Shown in pieces: positions 46,028 through 55,739 of a DNA stretch of 64,000 nucleotides. Made by a program: the position numbers and the translations under genes. The stretch is from Ruegeria sp. THAF57. GTDB taxonomy: Bacteria > Pseudomonadota > Alphaproteobacteria > Rhodobacterales > Rhodobacteraceae. Positions within the stretch are counted from its first letter, which is position 1. Each line of letters opens with the position of its first letter. The notes beneath the pieces were generated by a model, which saw nothing but the letters and a program-made list of their open reading frames with translations, was not told the DNA's origin and ran no database searches. The stretch covers positions 62,001-126,000 of the forward strand of contig NZ_CAIWNQ010000006.1 in assembly GCF_903914075.1 (NCBI RefSeq). The letters are read 5' to 3'.

Positions 46028-46053
46028 AAGGGCAGGTCCGAAGACCTGCCCTT
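46028..46053 (-). terminator. Porin gene terminator
   Basis: AAGGGCAGGTC (46028-46038) and GACCTGCCCTT (46043-46053) form an 11-bp stem. On the minus strand the loop reads TTCG, an extra-stable tetraloop, and the stem is followed by TTCTTTTGGG. It lies 23 bases after the porin stop. Confidence 0.85.
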
Positions 46054-46075
46054 AAACCTTGCGGTTCAGATCAAC

Positions 46076-47110
46076 TTAGAAGTTGAACTGAGCACCGAAG
46101 TCAGCACGGATGGTGCTGTCTGCGCTACCGACTTTGGTGTCGCCGATACCACCGCGCAGCGATGCACCGCCACCCAGGTCGTAGATTGCGCCGATACCAT
46201 ACTGACGGGTGTCACCGTCAGCCGAACCGTCACCGTAAGCGGCGGTCAGGGTCAGAGCCGAACCAACGTTGTAAGCTGCCGACAGACCGTAGAAGGTGTC
46301 GTCGGTTGCTTCACCAGCCGAGTTCACAGGTGTGTCGCCTTCGTCACCAACAAACAGGGTGCCCGAGAAGTCGCCCCATTCACCACCCAGGGTGAAGACC
46401 AGCAGGTCAGGGTCATCGCCGAACGAACCCGCGTCGGTCTGACCATAGGCCAGAGCTGCGGTGATGTTGTTGAAGGTGTAGGTCGCGCTGATGTCCCAGC
46501 GGTCTGCATCTTCAGGAACGCCGCCCAGAGCAACGGTTGCCTGGTCATACGATGCGCCGAATGCGAAGTCGCCAACTGCGTACTGGAAGAACACGGCGTT
46601 CGAACCCGAACCGGTCGACGAGTAACCCAGGAAGCTGTAGTCAACGCCCGAGTACTGGCCGATGAAGTTTTCCAGGCCCGGCTCGTTACCGTAGTAGTTT
46701 GCCAAGTTGTCGAATGCACCTGCAACGTTGCCCGCGTCAACACGCAGACCACCGTAGATGACCGAGAAGCGTGCGCCGTTCAGGCCGGCTGCGTTTGCTT
46801 CACCGTTGCCGGCGTTTTCGTCAGCCTGCAGACGAACACGAGCCGAGAACTCAACGCCGCCATCGGTTTCAACGACGCCGTCGATGTTCAGACGGAAGCG
46901 CGAGATCAGGATGGTGTTGTCGGTGTCGACAGTGGTGGTACCAGCACCGGTGATTGCACCGCTTGCGGTGGTGGTGAAGTTCGCAACCGAACCGGTGCGG
47001 TCTTCTTGGTATCCAATACCAAAGCGGCCGTAACCGCTAAAGCGTACGTCGGCCGCTGCAACACTTGCGGTTGCGATCAGAGCGGTCGATGCGAAGAGAA
47101 CTTTTTTCAT
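46076..47110 (-). CDS. Outer-membrane porin
   Basis: A 344-residue precursor with signal peptide 'KKVLFASTALIATASVAAA'. The mature part has alternating beta strands ('VRFSGYGRFGIGYQ', ending in a C-terminal aromatic Phe), typical of Rhodobacter-type trimeric porins. It forms diffusion channels in the outer membrane. GAGGGA lies 8 bases before ATG. A strong terminator and isolated position fit a highly expressed single gene. Divergent from the DUF3576 gene. Confidence 0.9.
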   Translation of the reverse strand: MKKVLFASTALIATASVAAADVRFSGYGRFGIGYQEDRTGSVANFTTTASGAITGAGTTTVDTDNTILISRFRLNIDGVVETDGGVEFSARVRLQADENAGNGEANAAGLNGARFSVIYGGLRVDAGNVAGAFDNLANYYGNEPGLENFIGQYSGVDYSFLGYSSTGSGSNAVFFQYAVGDFAFGASYDQATVALGGVPEDADRWDISATYTFNNITAALAYGQTDAGSFGDDPDLLVFTLGGEWGDFSGTLFVGDEGDTPVNSAGEATDDTFYGLSAAYNVGSALTLTAAYGDGSADGDTRQYGIGAIYDLGGGASLRGGIGDTKVGSADSTIRADFGAQFNF

Positions 47111-47297
47111 CTTGTTTCCCTCGGTTTCAAAGTTTTTCTACTCGACACATGCCTCAGCACATGTCTCAGCACGGGAACCGTTTCGCTCTTTTTGCCCCCT
47201 TCGCGCAAGCACGGCATAATTGGACGGCCTGCATTGGCAACAGATTGGTGCAAGGATGCCACAGTCCGTTTTGAGCCTTAAAGCATCGGCAATACCG

Positions 47298-47315
47298 CTT
47301 ATTTGTTACAATAAG
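47298..47315. promoter_or_regulatory. Inverted repeat in the porin/DUF3576 divergent region
   Basis: CTTATT (47298-47303) pairs with AATAAG (47310-47315), spacer TGTTAC. It lies 78 bp before the DUF3576 start and 188 bp before the porin start. A regulator site is possible; no known consensus is recognised. Confidence 0.25.
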
Positions 47316-47392
47316 AGGGTTGTTGCCGCACTGGACCTTGTCTAGGAGTATCACTGAACGAACGAGACCAAGTGAAACAGGACCAGTCGACG

Positions 47393-47881
47393 ATGCGCCT
47401 GCAGACGATTATCGGTTTGATCATAGTGGCTGCCGCAGTGTCGGCCTGCGGACAGAATCGAGGGGCCGCGCCGAACCCTGATCTGCTTAATACAGACAGC
47501 GGCCGATCAAGCGAACGCGAACTGAACGATCCCAACCGTTCGACCATCTGGGATGTCTTCGACACCAGAAACGCAGAGCAGGTTACAAATGTGAACCGCT
47601 ATCTGTGGGCGGCGTCGCTGGATGTATTGAATTTCCTGCCCGTGCAAGAGGTCGACCCATTTACTGGCATAATTGTAACGGGTTACGGGACACCTCCGGG
47701 TGGCGGACGCTCGTATCGGGCGACGGTTCATATCAGCGACCCGGCTCTGGCGGCGCGCTCTTTGTCGGTGGCATTGCAGTCCAGCGGCGGCGCACCGGTC
47801 AGCGCCGCAACTACACGCGCGGTCGAGGATGCCATCCTGTCCCGCGCCCGTCAGTTGCGCATTGCGGACAACAAGCTCTAG
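47393..47881 (+). CDS. DUF3576 lipoprotein
   Basis: A 162-residue lipoprotein precursor with lipobox 'VSAC' near residue 20. The rest matches DUF3576 ('YLWAASLDVLNFLPVQEVDPF', 'ILSRARQLRIAD'), an alphaproteobacterial family of unknown role. ATG 47393 has AGGA about 10 bases upstream and gives a clean signal peptide; GTG 47372 would add 7 polar residues. A terminator hairpin follows and leuS begins next. Confidence 0.83.
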   Translation: MRLQTIIGLIIVAAAVSACGQNRGAAPNPDLLNTDSGRSSERELNDPNRSTIWDVFDTRNAEQVTNVNRYLWAASLDVLNFLPVQEVDPFTGIIVTGYGTPPGGGRSYRATVHISDPALAARSLSVALQSSGGAPVSAATTRAVEDAILSRARQLRIADNKL

Positions 47882-47908
47882 CAACCCGCCGAAAACCACA
47901 ATATTACC

Positions 47909-47933
47909 ACGCCGGGTTCATTCCCGGCGTTTT
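47909..47933 (+). terminator. Terminator after the DUF3576 gene
   Basis: ACGCCGGG (47909-47916) pairs with CCCGGCGT (47923-47930), followed by TTT. It ends 20 bases before the leuS start. Confidence 0.75.
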
Positions 47934-47953
47934 CATTCATGAAGGACCGCACG

Positions 47954-50488
47954 ATGTCGCGCTACTCGGCCAACGAAATCGAAGCTAAATGGCAAGAGGC
48001 CTGGGACAAGGCCGGGATCTTCACCGCCAACCACAAGGCGGATAAGCCGAAATATTACGTGCTTGAGATGTTCCCCTACCCGTCTGGCCGAATCCATATG
48101 GGCCATGTGCGTAATTACACGATGGGCGACGTGATCGCGCGGCACAAACTGGCAACCGGCCACAACGTGCTGCACCCGATGGGCTGGGACGCGTTTGGGA
48201 TGCCTGCGGAAAACGCGGCGATGGCTATTGGCGGCCACCCCAAAGACTGGACCTATGGCAATATCGCCGACATGCGCGGGCAGATGAAGCCGCTGGGCCT
48301 GTCGATCGACTGGTCGCGCGAATTCGCCACCTGTGACCCGGAATATTACGGCCAGCAGCAGGCGCTGTTCCTCGATATGCTCGAGGCTGGCCTGGTTTAC
48401 CGCAAGAACGCCGTGGTGAACTGGGATCCGGTCGATATGACCGTTCTGGCCAATGAACAGGTCGAAAACGGCCGCGGCTGGCGCTCGGGTGCTCTGGTCG
48501 AGCGCCGTGAACTGACGCAATGGTTCTTCAAAATTTCCGACTATTCCGAGGGATTGCTGGACGCGTTGGATACGCTGGACAACTGGCCTGCCAAAGTCCG
48601 CCTGATGCAGGAAAACTGGATCGGCAAGTCGCGCGGCCTTCAGTTCGGCTTTGAACGCACTGATGGCGGCGAGCCGATCACCGTCTACACGACCCGCCCT
48701 GATACGCTGATGGGGGCGTCTTTCGTCGGTATCTCACCCGACCACCCGATCGCCAAACAGCTTGAGGCGGAAAACCCAGAAGTTGCTGAATTTGTTGCGG
48801 AATGCCGCAAGGGTGGCACCACGGAAGAGGCCATCGAAACCGCCGAAAAGCTGGGCTATGACACCGGCATCAAGGTCAAGCATCCGCTGGACCCGAATTG
48901 GGAACTGCCGGTTTGGATCGCCAATTTCATCCTGATGGATTATGGCACCGGCGCGATCTTTGCCTGCCCGGCGCATGACCAACGCGACCTTGATTTCTGC
49001 CGTAAGTACGGCCTGCCTGTGATCGATACATTCTTTGCGCTGGACGATGACACCCCGGTCGACAAGGTGGCCTTCGTACCGCCGAAAACCGAAAAAGTCC
49101 GCTGGGTGAATCACTTCGCCGGTCTGACCGAGGCGACAGGCGACGAAGCCATCAACACCACCGTCGATTTCGCCGAAAAGGTCGGTTGGGGCGAAGGTGT
49201 AACCAAATACCGCCTGCGCGATTGGGGCCTCAGCCGCCAGCGCTATTGGGGCTGCCCGATTCCCGTTGTGCATTGCGACACATGCGGCGTGGTGCCCGAG
49301 AAGAAAGAGAATCTGCCGGTTCGCCTGCCCGACGATGTGACTTTCGACAAACCCGGCAACCCGCTGGACCGTCACCCGACCTGGCGCGACTGTGTTTGCC
49401 CGTCCTGTGGCGCGCCTGCTAAGCGCGAGACCGACACGATGGATACCTTCGTCGATTCGTCATGGTATTTCGCCCGGTTCACCGCTCCGCGCGCCGAAAC
49501 GCCCACCGATCTGGCCGAAGCCGAATACTGGATGAATGTCGACCAGTATATCGGTGGTATCGAGCACGCGATTCTGCACCTGCTTTATTCCCGCTTCTTT
49601 GCGCGGGCGATGCAAATCACCGGCCACCTGCCGAAAAAAGCCATCGAACCATTTGATGCGCTGTTCACCCAAGGCATGGTGACGCATGAGATCTACCAGA
49701 CTCGCAACGCCAATGGCCGCCCGGTCTATCACCTGCCCGAGGACGTGACCGACGGCAAACTGGCCGACGGCACCGAGGTTGAGATCATCCCCTCGGCCAA
49801 GATGTCGAAATCCAAGAAGAACGTGGTGGATCCGGTCAGCATCATCTCGGCTTTTGGTGCAGATACCGCGCGCTGGTTCGTTTTGTCCGATTCGCCGCCG
49901 GAGCGTGACGTTGAGTGGACAGCATCAGGGGCCGAGGCCGCGTTCAAGCACCTCAGCCGCGTGCATCGTATCGCTTCCGAAATCGCCGAATCTGACGCTC
50001 CGGCCAATGCCGAGGATGAAACCCTGCTGCGCGAAATGCACAAGGCCATCCACGATGTATCAGGCGGGGTCGAATCCTTCGGCTTCAACGCGTCCATCGC
50101 CAAGCTTTATGCCTTTACCAACACGTTGGCCAAGTCCAAGGCAGGCTCTGACGCCAAGCGTCAGGCCGCCAAGACGCTGGCGCAGTTGATGTCCCCTATG
50201 ACACCGCACCTGTCCGAAGAGCTCTGGCAATTGCTGGGCGGCGAGGGCTTGGTGGCGACCGCCCCGTGGCCTGTCGCGGATGAGGCGATGCTGGTTGATG
50301 ATACCGTCACCCTGCCGATCCAGATCAACGGCAAACGCCGCGCGGAAATCAGCGTTCCTAAGGATATGGACAAAGCCGAGGTTGAAAAAATCGCGCTCAG
50401 CACCGAAGCTGTGCAAAAGGCGCTGGATGGCAATGCGCCGAAGAAGGTGATTGTTGTCCCAGGCCGGATCGTGAATGTCGTTGTTTGA
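47954..50488 (+). CDS. leuS: Leucyl-tRNA synthetase
   Basis: An 844-residue class I synthetase. The HIGH signature appears as 'GRIHMGH' near residue 45-51 and the KMSKS loop as 'AKMSKSKKN' near 616; '[11 protein letters not shown]' is the editing-domain threonine-rich region. ATG 47954 has AAGGA 8 bases upstream, better than ATG 47939, which overlaps that site. It overlaps lptE by 14 bp, a conserved alphaproteobacterial leuS-lptE-holA operon. Confidence 0.95.
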   Translation: MSRYSANEIEAKWQEAWDKAGIFTANHKADKPKYYVLEMFPYPSGRIHMGHVRNYTMGDVIARHKLATGHNVLHPMGWDAFGMPAENAAMAIGGHPKDWTYGNIADMRGQMKPLGLSIDWSREFATCDPEYYGQQQALFLDMLEAGLVYRKNAVVNWDPVDMTVLANEQVENGRGWRSGALVERRELTQWFFKISDYSEGLLDALDTLDNWPAKVRLMQENWIGKSRGLQFGFERTDGGEPITVYTTRPDTLMGASFVGISPDHPIAKQLEAENPEVAEFVAECRKGGTTEEAIETAEKLGYDTGIKVKHPLDPNWELPVWIANFILMDYGTGAIFACPAHDQRDLDFCRKYGLPVIDTFFALDDDTPVDKVAFVPPKTEKVRWVNHFAGLTEATGDEAINTTVDFAEKVGWGEGVTKYRLRDWGLSRQRYWGCPIPVVHCDTCGVVPEKKENLPVRLPDDVTFDKPGNPLDRHPTWRDCVCPSCGAPAKRETDTMDTFVDSSWYFARFTAPRAETPTDLAEAEYWMNVDQYIGGIEHAILHLLYSRFFARAMQITGHLPKKAIEPFDALFTQGMVTHEIYQTRNANGRPVYHLPEDVTDGKLADGTEVEIIPSAKMSKSKKNVVDPVSIISAFGADTARWFVLSDSPPERDVEWTASGAEAAFKHLSRVHRIASEIAESDAPANAEDETLLREMHKAIHDVSGGVESFGFNASIAKLYAFTNTLAKSKAGSDAKRQAAKTLAQLMSPMTPHLSEELWQLLGGEGLVATAPWPVADEAMLVDDTVTLPIQINGKRRAEISVPKDMDKAEVEKIALSTEAVQKALDGNAPKKVIVVPGRIVNVVV

Positions 50489-50966
50489 CCGCAGAACCCT
50501 GTTAATGCTGCCGCTGGCGCTAGCCGCCTGCGGTTTTGAACCCGTTTACGCCCCCGGCGGATCAGGCGATGCCCTGAACGGAAAGGTCCAGGTTTCCGCC
50601 CCAAATGATGTTGAAAGCTATTTGCTGGTTCAAAATCTGGAACAACGGCTGGGTCGCAGTTCCGGCTCAGTCAAAGACTACCAACTGGATGTAAATCTGG
50701 TCACCCAGACGCGGCGCGCGGCCATCCGGACCACCAACGAAACCGACCGTTATACGATTGAGGGCCGTGCCAGATTTGCCCTTAAGTCGAATCAAACAGG
50801 TCAGGTTATGACATCTGGAACGGTTTCGGACTTTGTCGGGTATTCGGCAGCGGGTTCGACAGTGTCGACCCTTGCGGATGAGCGCGACGCCACTGACCGG
50901 TTGATGGTCATTCTCTCTGATCAGATTGTCAGCCGCCTTTACGCGGCGCCGGGCCTGACACAATGA
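50475..50966 (+). CDS. lptE: LPS-assembly lipoprotein LptE
   Basis: A 163-residue lipoprotein precursor with lipobox LALAAC (Cys19) and the following '[10 protein letters not shown]', a hallmark of the alphaproteobacterial LptE/RlpB group. LptE plugs and matures the LptD outer-membrane channel. It lies between leuS and holA with overlaps at both ends (14 bp and 4 bp). Confidence 0.9.
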   Translation: MSLFDRRTLLMLPLALAACGFEPVYAPGGSGDALNGKVQVSAPNDVESYLLVQNLEQRLGRSSGSVKDYQLDVNLVTQTRRAAIRTTNETDRYTIEGRARFALKSNQTGQVMTSGTVSDFVGYSAAGSTVSTLADERDATDRLMVILSDQIVSRLYAAPGLTQ

Positions 50967-51991
50967 AACTCAGCCCGCGCGAGGCCGAGGGCTATTTCGC
51001 TAAACCGGACGCGGACAAGACCGGTCTGCTGATCTACGGGGCCGACGCCATGCGCGTGGCGCTAAAGCGCCAGCAGGTTCTTGCGGCGCTGTTGGGCCCC
51101 AATGCCGAAGAAGAGATGCGCCTGACCCGTCTGCCAGGGGCCGACTTGCGCGCGGACCCCGCCGCGCTTTTAGATGCGGTAAAGGCAGTTGGCTTCTTTC
51201 CCGGACCGCGCGCTGTTCTGGTCGAAGACGCAACAGATGCAGCAGCGCCAGCGATTCTGGCGGCGCTGGAGGATTGGCGTCCCGGTGATGCGCAGGTGGT
51301 CGTCACCGCAGGGCAGCTCAAAGTCAGTTCAAAAATGCGCAAGGCGTTCGAGGCCCATCCCGCGGCCTTTGCGACCGGAATTTACGATGATCCGCCCTCG
51401 CGCAACGAGATTGAGCGGGTCCTGACGCAGGCCGGTTTGAAGAATATCCCTCGGGATTCTATGTCGGCCCTGACCGAGTTGGCTACCGGCATCAGCCCCG
51501 GCGATTTCTCTCAAACCATTGAAAAGCTGTCGCTTTACAAGTCCGGCGACGCAACTGAACTGACGATCGAAGATATCGAAGCTTGCGCCCCGCGCTCGAC
51601 CGAGACCGCATTGGATGATGTTCTCAACGTCGTTGCCGAGGGTCGCGCCGGAGAGATTGGTCCGCTGATCCGAAGGTTGCAATCGCAGGGCACCGATGCG
51701 GTCGCGTTGTGTATCGGGGCCACTCGGCATTTCCGCACGTTATATGCATGTGCCTCAGATCCTGGTGGTGCGGCGCAGGGGATCGGCAAGATGCGCCCGC
51801 CAATCTATGGAAAGCGCCGGGATCGAATTGTACGACAAGCGCAAGGTTGGGGTGCCGCGAAATTGCAGACGGCCCTGACCGTTCTGACAGATACGGACCT
51901 GACATTGCGATCCGCAGGCCAGACGGCCCCGGCAATGGCGCTTGTTGAACGGGCGATGATCCGTCTGGCAATGCTTGCACGGCCGCGTTAG
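50963..51991 (+). CDS. holA: DNA polymerase III delta subunit
   Basis: A 342-residue protein of the HolA family: an AAA+-like N-terminal module ('YGADAMRVALKRQQVLAALLG'-type start, kept here in part) and a helical C-terminal collar domain. Delta opens the beta clamp during loading. The start overlaps lptE by four bases (ATGA). Its 3' end overlaps the convergent flavoprotein gene by four bases. Confidence 0.9.
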   Translation: MKLSPREAEGYFAKPDADKTGLLIYGADAMRVALKRQQVLAALLGPNAEEEMRLTRLPGADLRADPAALLDAVKAVGFFPGPRAVLVEDATDAAAPAILAALEDWRPGDAQVVVTAGQLKVSSKMRKAFEAHPAAFATGIYDDPPSRNEIERVLTQAGLKNIPRDSMSALTELATGISPGDFSQTIEKLSLYKSGDATELTIEDIEACAPRSTETALDDVLNVVAEGRAGEIGPLIRRLQSQGTDAVALCIGATRHFRTLYACASDPGGAAQGIGKMRPPIYGKRRDRIVRQAQGWGAAKLQTALTVLTDTDLTLRSAGQTAPAMALVERAMIRLAMLARPR

Positions 51992-53172
51992 CGCCCGGTT
52001 TCCAGCCAAACGCAAGCTCTGCGACCTGCCCAACGCCCGGTTGCCAGACATGCCGTTAGCAAATATCCCCCGGTCGGGGCCTCCCAATCCAGCATTTCAC
52101 CAGCACAAAAAACCCCCGGCAAAGACGTAAGCATAAGTCTGTCATCTACAGCCGCTTTGGCAACGCCCCCAGCGGTCGAGATCGCCTCGTCCATGGGGCG
52201 CAGACCGGCGTGATGAACGGGTAAGAATTTGATATAATGAATCAAATTATCTGACGCAAGAACCTCACTCTTTGTCACTTCGTGGAACAGAGCAACTTTT
52301 TGAGGGGACAGTCGCAGCGATTTCTTCAGCCACTGCGACACGGTTGCCTTGGGCTTTTTGGTGGATAGACGTTCCGTCAGGACAGACGTTTCCAAGTCAG
52401 GTGTAAGATCAACATGCAACGAAGCACCTTGGCGCAAGGCGGGGGTCAGTGAATACAATCCTCCGCCCTCTAGCCCATTGGCGGAAATTGTGGCTTCGCC
52501 TCGGCTGGTGACGTCCCCGGCCAGCCATTGAACCGATTTCAGGGCCGCGCCAAAATGAGGGCGCATGTGATGGCTCCAATCCACCGAAAGGGCCGAATTC
52601 GCCGGTTCGAACGGGGCAATTGGAACCCCTTTGGCCGCCAGAATTTGTGCCCATTGCCCGTCAGAGCCCAACCGTGCCCAACTTGCGCCGCCCAGTGCCA
52701 GAATCGTTGCATCCGCGTTTACACTTTGTTTGCCGTCAGGTGTTTCGAAGACCAGAGCTTCGTCCTCCCATCCGATCCACCGCCAGCGCGTTTTGATCTC
52801 AACGCCAGCCGACCCGAGCCGACCCAGCCATGCGCGCAGCAAGGGGGAGGCTTTCATCGCAGTTGGAAATACGCGCCCAGTGGACCCGGTAAACACCTCC
52901 TGCCCCAGATCACGGGCCCAGTCCTGAACATGGGTTGCGTCAAATTCGGCCACAATAGGACGCAGCCACAGGGTAGCAGGACCAAAGGATTGCATCAGGT
53001 CTTCGAATGGCTCATCCTTGGTCAGATTCAATCCCGACTTCCCGGCCATCAGGAATTTGCGCGCGACCGATGGTTTGGCCTCGGCCACCAAAACGTCGTG
53101 ACCGGCCGCCGCAAGCTCTTGCGCAGCCATCAGGCCAGCGGGCCCTGCCCCGATCACCACTGCCTGTGCCAT
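51988..53172 (-). CDS. HI0933-like flavoprotein (TIGR03862 type)
   Basis: A 394-residue NAD(P)/FAD-binding protein. 'AVVIGAGPAGLMAAQELA' binds FAD, followed by 'RKFLMAGKSGLNLTKDEP', the family signature. HI0933-like proteins are widespread, of uncertain reaction, and some act in tRNA dihydrouridine or fatty-acid chemistry. The start at 'MAQAVVIG' gives the standard N-terminus. Divergent from the HNH gene by 48 bp. Confidence 0.85.
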   Translation of the reverse strand: MAQAVVIGAGPAGLMAAQELAAAGHDVLVAEAKPSVARKFLMAGKSGLNLTKDEPFEDLMQSFGPATLWLRPIVAEFDATHVQDWARDLGQEVFTGSTGRVFPTAMKASPLLRAWLGRLGSAGVEIKTRWRWIGWEDEALVFETPDGKQSVNADATILALGGASWARLGSDGQWAQILAAKGVPIAPFEPANSALSVDWSHHMRPHFGAALKSVQWLAGDVTSRGEATISANGLEGGGLYSLTPALRQGASLHVDLTPDLETSVLTERLSTKKPKATVSQWLKKSLRLSPQKVALFHEVTKSEVLASDNLIHYIKFLPVHHAGLRPMDEAISTAGGVAKAAVDDRLMLTSLPGVFCAGEMLDWEAPTGGYLLTACLATGRWAGRRACVWLETGR

Positions 53173-53220
53173 TCCTGTCCTATTGCCTTCTGCCGAATCC
53201 AACGCAACTCTTACCAAGTC

Positions 53221-53517
53221 ATGCCGGAAATTGATCCAATCTGCCCACTTTGCGACCGTCCGATCCCGGATGGGGACGGCAGCCTGCACCATCTGATCCC
53301 AAAACTCAAAGGGGGCAAGGGCGGGCCCACCGTTTTACTGCACGTGATTTGCCATAAGGAAGTCCACGCAACCCTGACCGAGGGCCAGTTGGCGCGCGAG
53401 TTCAATACGGTAGAGGCTTTGCGTGCGCATCCAAGGTTGGAAAAATTCTTGAATTGGGTTCGCAAGCGCCCGCCCAGTTTTCGCTCGAAAGTGCCGGGCC
53501 GCAGGCGCCCGCGTTGA
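53221..53517 (+). CDS. Small HNH-domain protein
   Basis: A 98-residue protein with Cys8 and Cys11 ('ICPLCDRP'), a His-His pair near 23 ('LHHLIPKLKGG') and 'HVICHKEVHA', the usual pattern of small HNH/ICP-type endonuclease folds. Such stand-alone HNH proteins are common and seldom characterised; nuclease activity is not assured. ATG 53221 chosen, as the longer frame is antisense to the flavoprotein. Convergent with the VOC gene by one base. Confidence 0.75.
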   Translation: MPEIDPICPLCDRPIPDGDGSLHHLIPKLKGGKGGPTVLLHVICHKEVHATLTEGQLAREFNTVEALRAHPRLEKFLNWVRKRPPSFRSKVPGRRRPR

Positions 53518-54255
53518 TCAACCAGGCCAAACTTGATCCCCGAAGGCGTCCCTTACCGGGGACGAAAGCCCGCTGATCTCAAGCCCGCGATAGTCCGGGG
53601 AAGGCGCGAAAGTTCCACCGGAAGCGTGCTGAAACTCCAGCGTGGTATACGGCCTTTTCCACAGCCATTCCCGGTTTTCGACAGCCCATAAATCCGCATT
53701 TGGGGGCGTTTCATCCGTGAACGCATAGAAATGCAGGTCAAACCCGTATTGCGCAACATCCTGCATCGACAACAAGCGCATCCCCTGCGCGCGGCAAAAT
53801 GCATCCTCGGCAGCGATATCGCCCGTGCGCAGCGTGATCTGACCAAGGCACGCTTTTGCAAATGGGTGTGACGAAGTGGCCGCATTTTCAGGCCGATTAC
53901 CTTCAAAATCCCACTGTAACAGTTCGATCACGAACCCCTCGGGATCTTTGAGGTGGCACATGTAACCAATATCCAGAAATTGCTTCGGATCCGAAACCTC
54001 CACCCCCTTGTGACGCAGGAAGGTCGCCGCCAGGTCCACATCGGGAAGGGTTATTCCGATCTTCCAATATCGTTGCCCCTGATCGTGGCTGTATTTGCCG
54101 CCACCCGGCATCATGACCACGTCGGCGTCAGGGCCGCCATAGCCGACACGCTGGCATACGCCCTGAGCTTGAGCCGTCATGCCTAGAACATCGCTGTAAA
54201 ATACCGACAATCGTTCCGGATCAGAAACGCGCAACCGAAGTCCAGATAACCTCAT
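53518..54255 (-). CDS. Two-domain VOC-family protein
   Basis: A 245-residue protein with two glyoxalase/bleomycin-resistance (VOC) modules, the first with 'LSVFYSDVLGM' and 'GFVIELLQWDF', the second with 'ITLRTGDIAAEDAFCRAQGM'. VOC enzymes include dioxygenases, epimerases and lyases. The start overlaps the stop of the enoyl-CoA hydratase gene (ATGA), giving an SDR-hydratase-VOC operon whose pathway is not clear. Confidence 0.8.
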   Translation of the reverse strand: MRLSGLRLRVSDPERLSVFYSDVLGMTAQAQGVCQRVGYGGPDADVVMMPGGGKYSHDQGQRYWKIGITLPDVDLAATFLRHKGVEVSDPKQFLDIGYMCHLKDPEGFVIELLQWDFEGNRPENAATSSHPFAKACLGQITLRTGDIAAEDAFCRAQGMRLLSMQDVAQYGFDLHFYAFTDETPPNADLWAVENREWLWKRPYTTLEFQHASGGTFAPSPDYRGLEISGLSSPVRDAFGDQVWPG

Positions 54256-54860
54256 TCGCACAGCCTTGCGATACCCTGCGCGATTCTGGGATCGGCCTGC
54301 ACACTGTCGGCAACCAGCTCATGCGCCGTTTGCATCAGCAGGTCAGGTTCTACAACGCGATCCACCAGACCAAAGGAATACGCCTCATCCGCGGTGATCT
54401 TTTGTCCCGCCATCAAAATCATCTTGGTGCGTGCCGGGCCGATCAATGCCGCCATACGCTTTGGGTCCGAAGGTTGCGGCAGAAATCCAAGCTTCATCAC
54501 CGGGTAAAAGAACTTGGCCGATGGCACCGCAATACGCAGATCGCAGGCCAGAACCATACCATTGGCACCACCGGCCAATGTGCCGTTCAGTGCAGCGACC
54601 GTCAGGCATGGCAAAGCTGCGATGGCTCCTGACAAACGCTCCCACAGGTCCGAGGTCGCAAGGCCCGCGCGGGCTTCGTCCAGATCGGCACCGGCGCTGA
54701 ATACCTTGCCTGCACCGGTCAGGATCAGGGCGCGAGCCTCAGTCGCGTTTTCCGCAATTTCACACAGTTCGGCCAGCATCGCCCCGGTCAATGCATTGGC
54801 CTTGCCCGGGTTGTTCAGAGTGACAGTCCACAACCCGTCAGTCTTGGTCAGTTGAATCAC
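54252..54860 (-). CDS. Enoyl-CoA hydratase/isomerase family protein
   Basis: A 202-residue crotonase-fold protein, shorter than typical (about 260). The oxyanion-hole segments 'FSAGADLDEARAG' and 'LNGTLAGGANGMVLACDLR' are present, as in functional family members. The C-terminal trimerisation helix is abbreviated. It overlaps both neighbours by four bases (ATGA), so the three genes are one transcription unit. Confidence 0.83.
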   Translation of the reverse strand: MIQLTKTDGLWTVTLNNPGKANALTGAMLAELCEIAENATEARALILTGAGKVFSAGADLDEARAGLATSDLWERLSGAIAALPCLTVAALNGTLAGGANGMVLACDLRIAVPSAKFFYPVMKLGFLPQPSDPKRMAALIGPARTKMILMAGQKITADEAYSFGLVDRVVEPDLLMQTAHELVADSVQADPRIAQGIARLCE

Positions 54861-55600
54861 GTCAGCCCCACCCTTTGCCGAATGTCTTCGCGCCTTAACG
54901 AAATTTCAGTTCCCAGAAACTCATCCGCATCCTTTGAACACATCCAAAGCAACGCACGGGCAGGCCAATCAGCCGGGATATGATCGCTCCAATCAAGTTG
55001 GCTTACCGCGTTGATGCCGCTTGCCTTGATGACGCGCTGCATATCGGTGGCGACGGTTCCGGGCGACAACCCCATCGCGCGGATGCCATGGATGGCTTCT
55101 TCAAGATGCAAGCACTCAGTCAGCATCTTCGCCCCCGCTTTCGAGGCGCAATAATGGCTCCACGCCTCGATGGGGTTTGATGCCGCGCCCGAGGATACGG
55201 TCAGCACAGTGCCGCCACCGGCCGCACGCATCACGGGCAGTGCCGCGCGCATTCCGTAAAAGACCCCCTTCAGGTTGATGTCGATCGCACTGCTCCACGC
55301 TGCGACATCGGCGCTGGACATGTGAAAGATCGGGTCAATAACACCGGCATTCCCGATCAAAACGTCCAATCCGCCAAACCGGTCCACGCAATCAGCAACG
55401 GCTTGTTCTACCTGAGAAAAATCGCTCACGTCGCATTGCAGCGCCATTGCGTTATCGCCCAGCGCTTCGGCCAGGGTTGCAATTTGATCGCGGCTGCGCG
55501 CGACCAGAGCGACGTTTGCCCCGGCTGCGGCAAAAACACGCCCAGCCTCGGCCCCGATGCCGCGGCTTGCCCCTGTGATCAGTACGGTTTTCCCTTGCAT
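54857..55600 (-). CDS. Short-chain dehydrogenase/reductase
   Basis: A 247-residue SDR with 'ITGASRGIGAEAG' for nucleotide binding and a catalytic Ser-Tyr-Lys set ('VSSGAASN', 'HYCASKAG'). The 3-oxoacyl-ACP/CoA reductase-like fold with a hydratase next door suggests beta-oxidation-type chemistry. First gene of the SDR-hydratase-VOC operon and divergent from the DUF2125 gene. The substrate is unknown. Confidence 0.87.
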   Translation of the reverse strand: MQGKTVLITGASRGIGAEAGRVFAAAGANVALVARSRDQIATLAEALGDNAMALQCDVSDFSQVEQAVADCVDRFGGLDVLIGNAGVIDPIFHMSSADVAAWSSAIDINLKGVFYGMRAALPVMRAAGGGTVLTVSSGAASNPIEAWSHYCASKAGAKMLTECLHLEEAIHGIRAMGLSPGTVATDMQRVIKASGINAVSQLDWSDHIPADWPARALLWMCSKDADEFLGTEISLRREDIRQRVGLT

Positions 55601-55739
55601 ATGAACCCTGTACCTCCGTTGTTTTTAAATTGTGTGAACCTCTACCGTGCGAAGGGGGAAAGGGTCCACCCCTTGCCCCTTGACGCCCGCCGCCACAGAC
55701 ACGACGATGCGCGCAAGATTTATCAAGAAGGGTTCTGTA

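Noticed and set aside
52528..53220. Long plus-strand extension upstream of the HNH protein
   Set aside because: It is the shadow of the flavoprotein gene on the other strand; the HNH-type residues start only at 53221.
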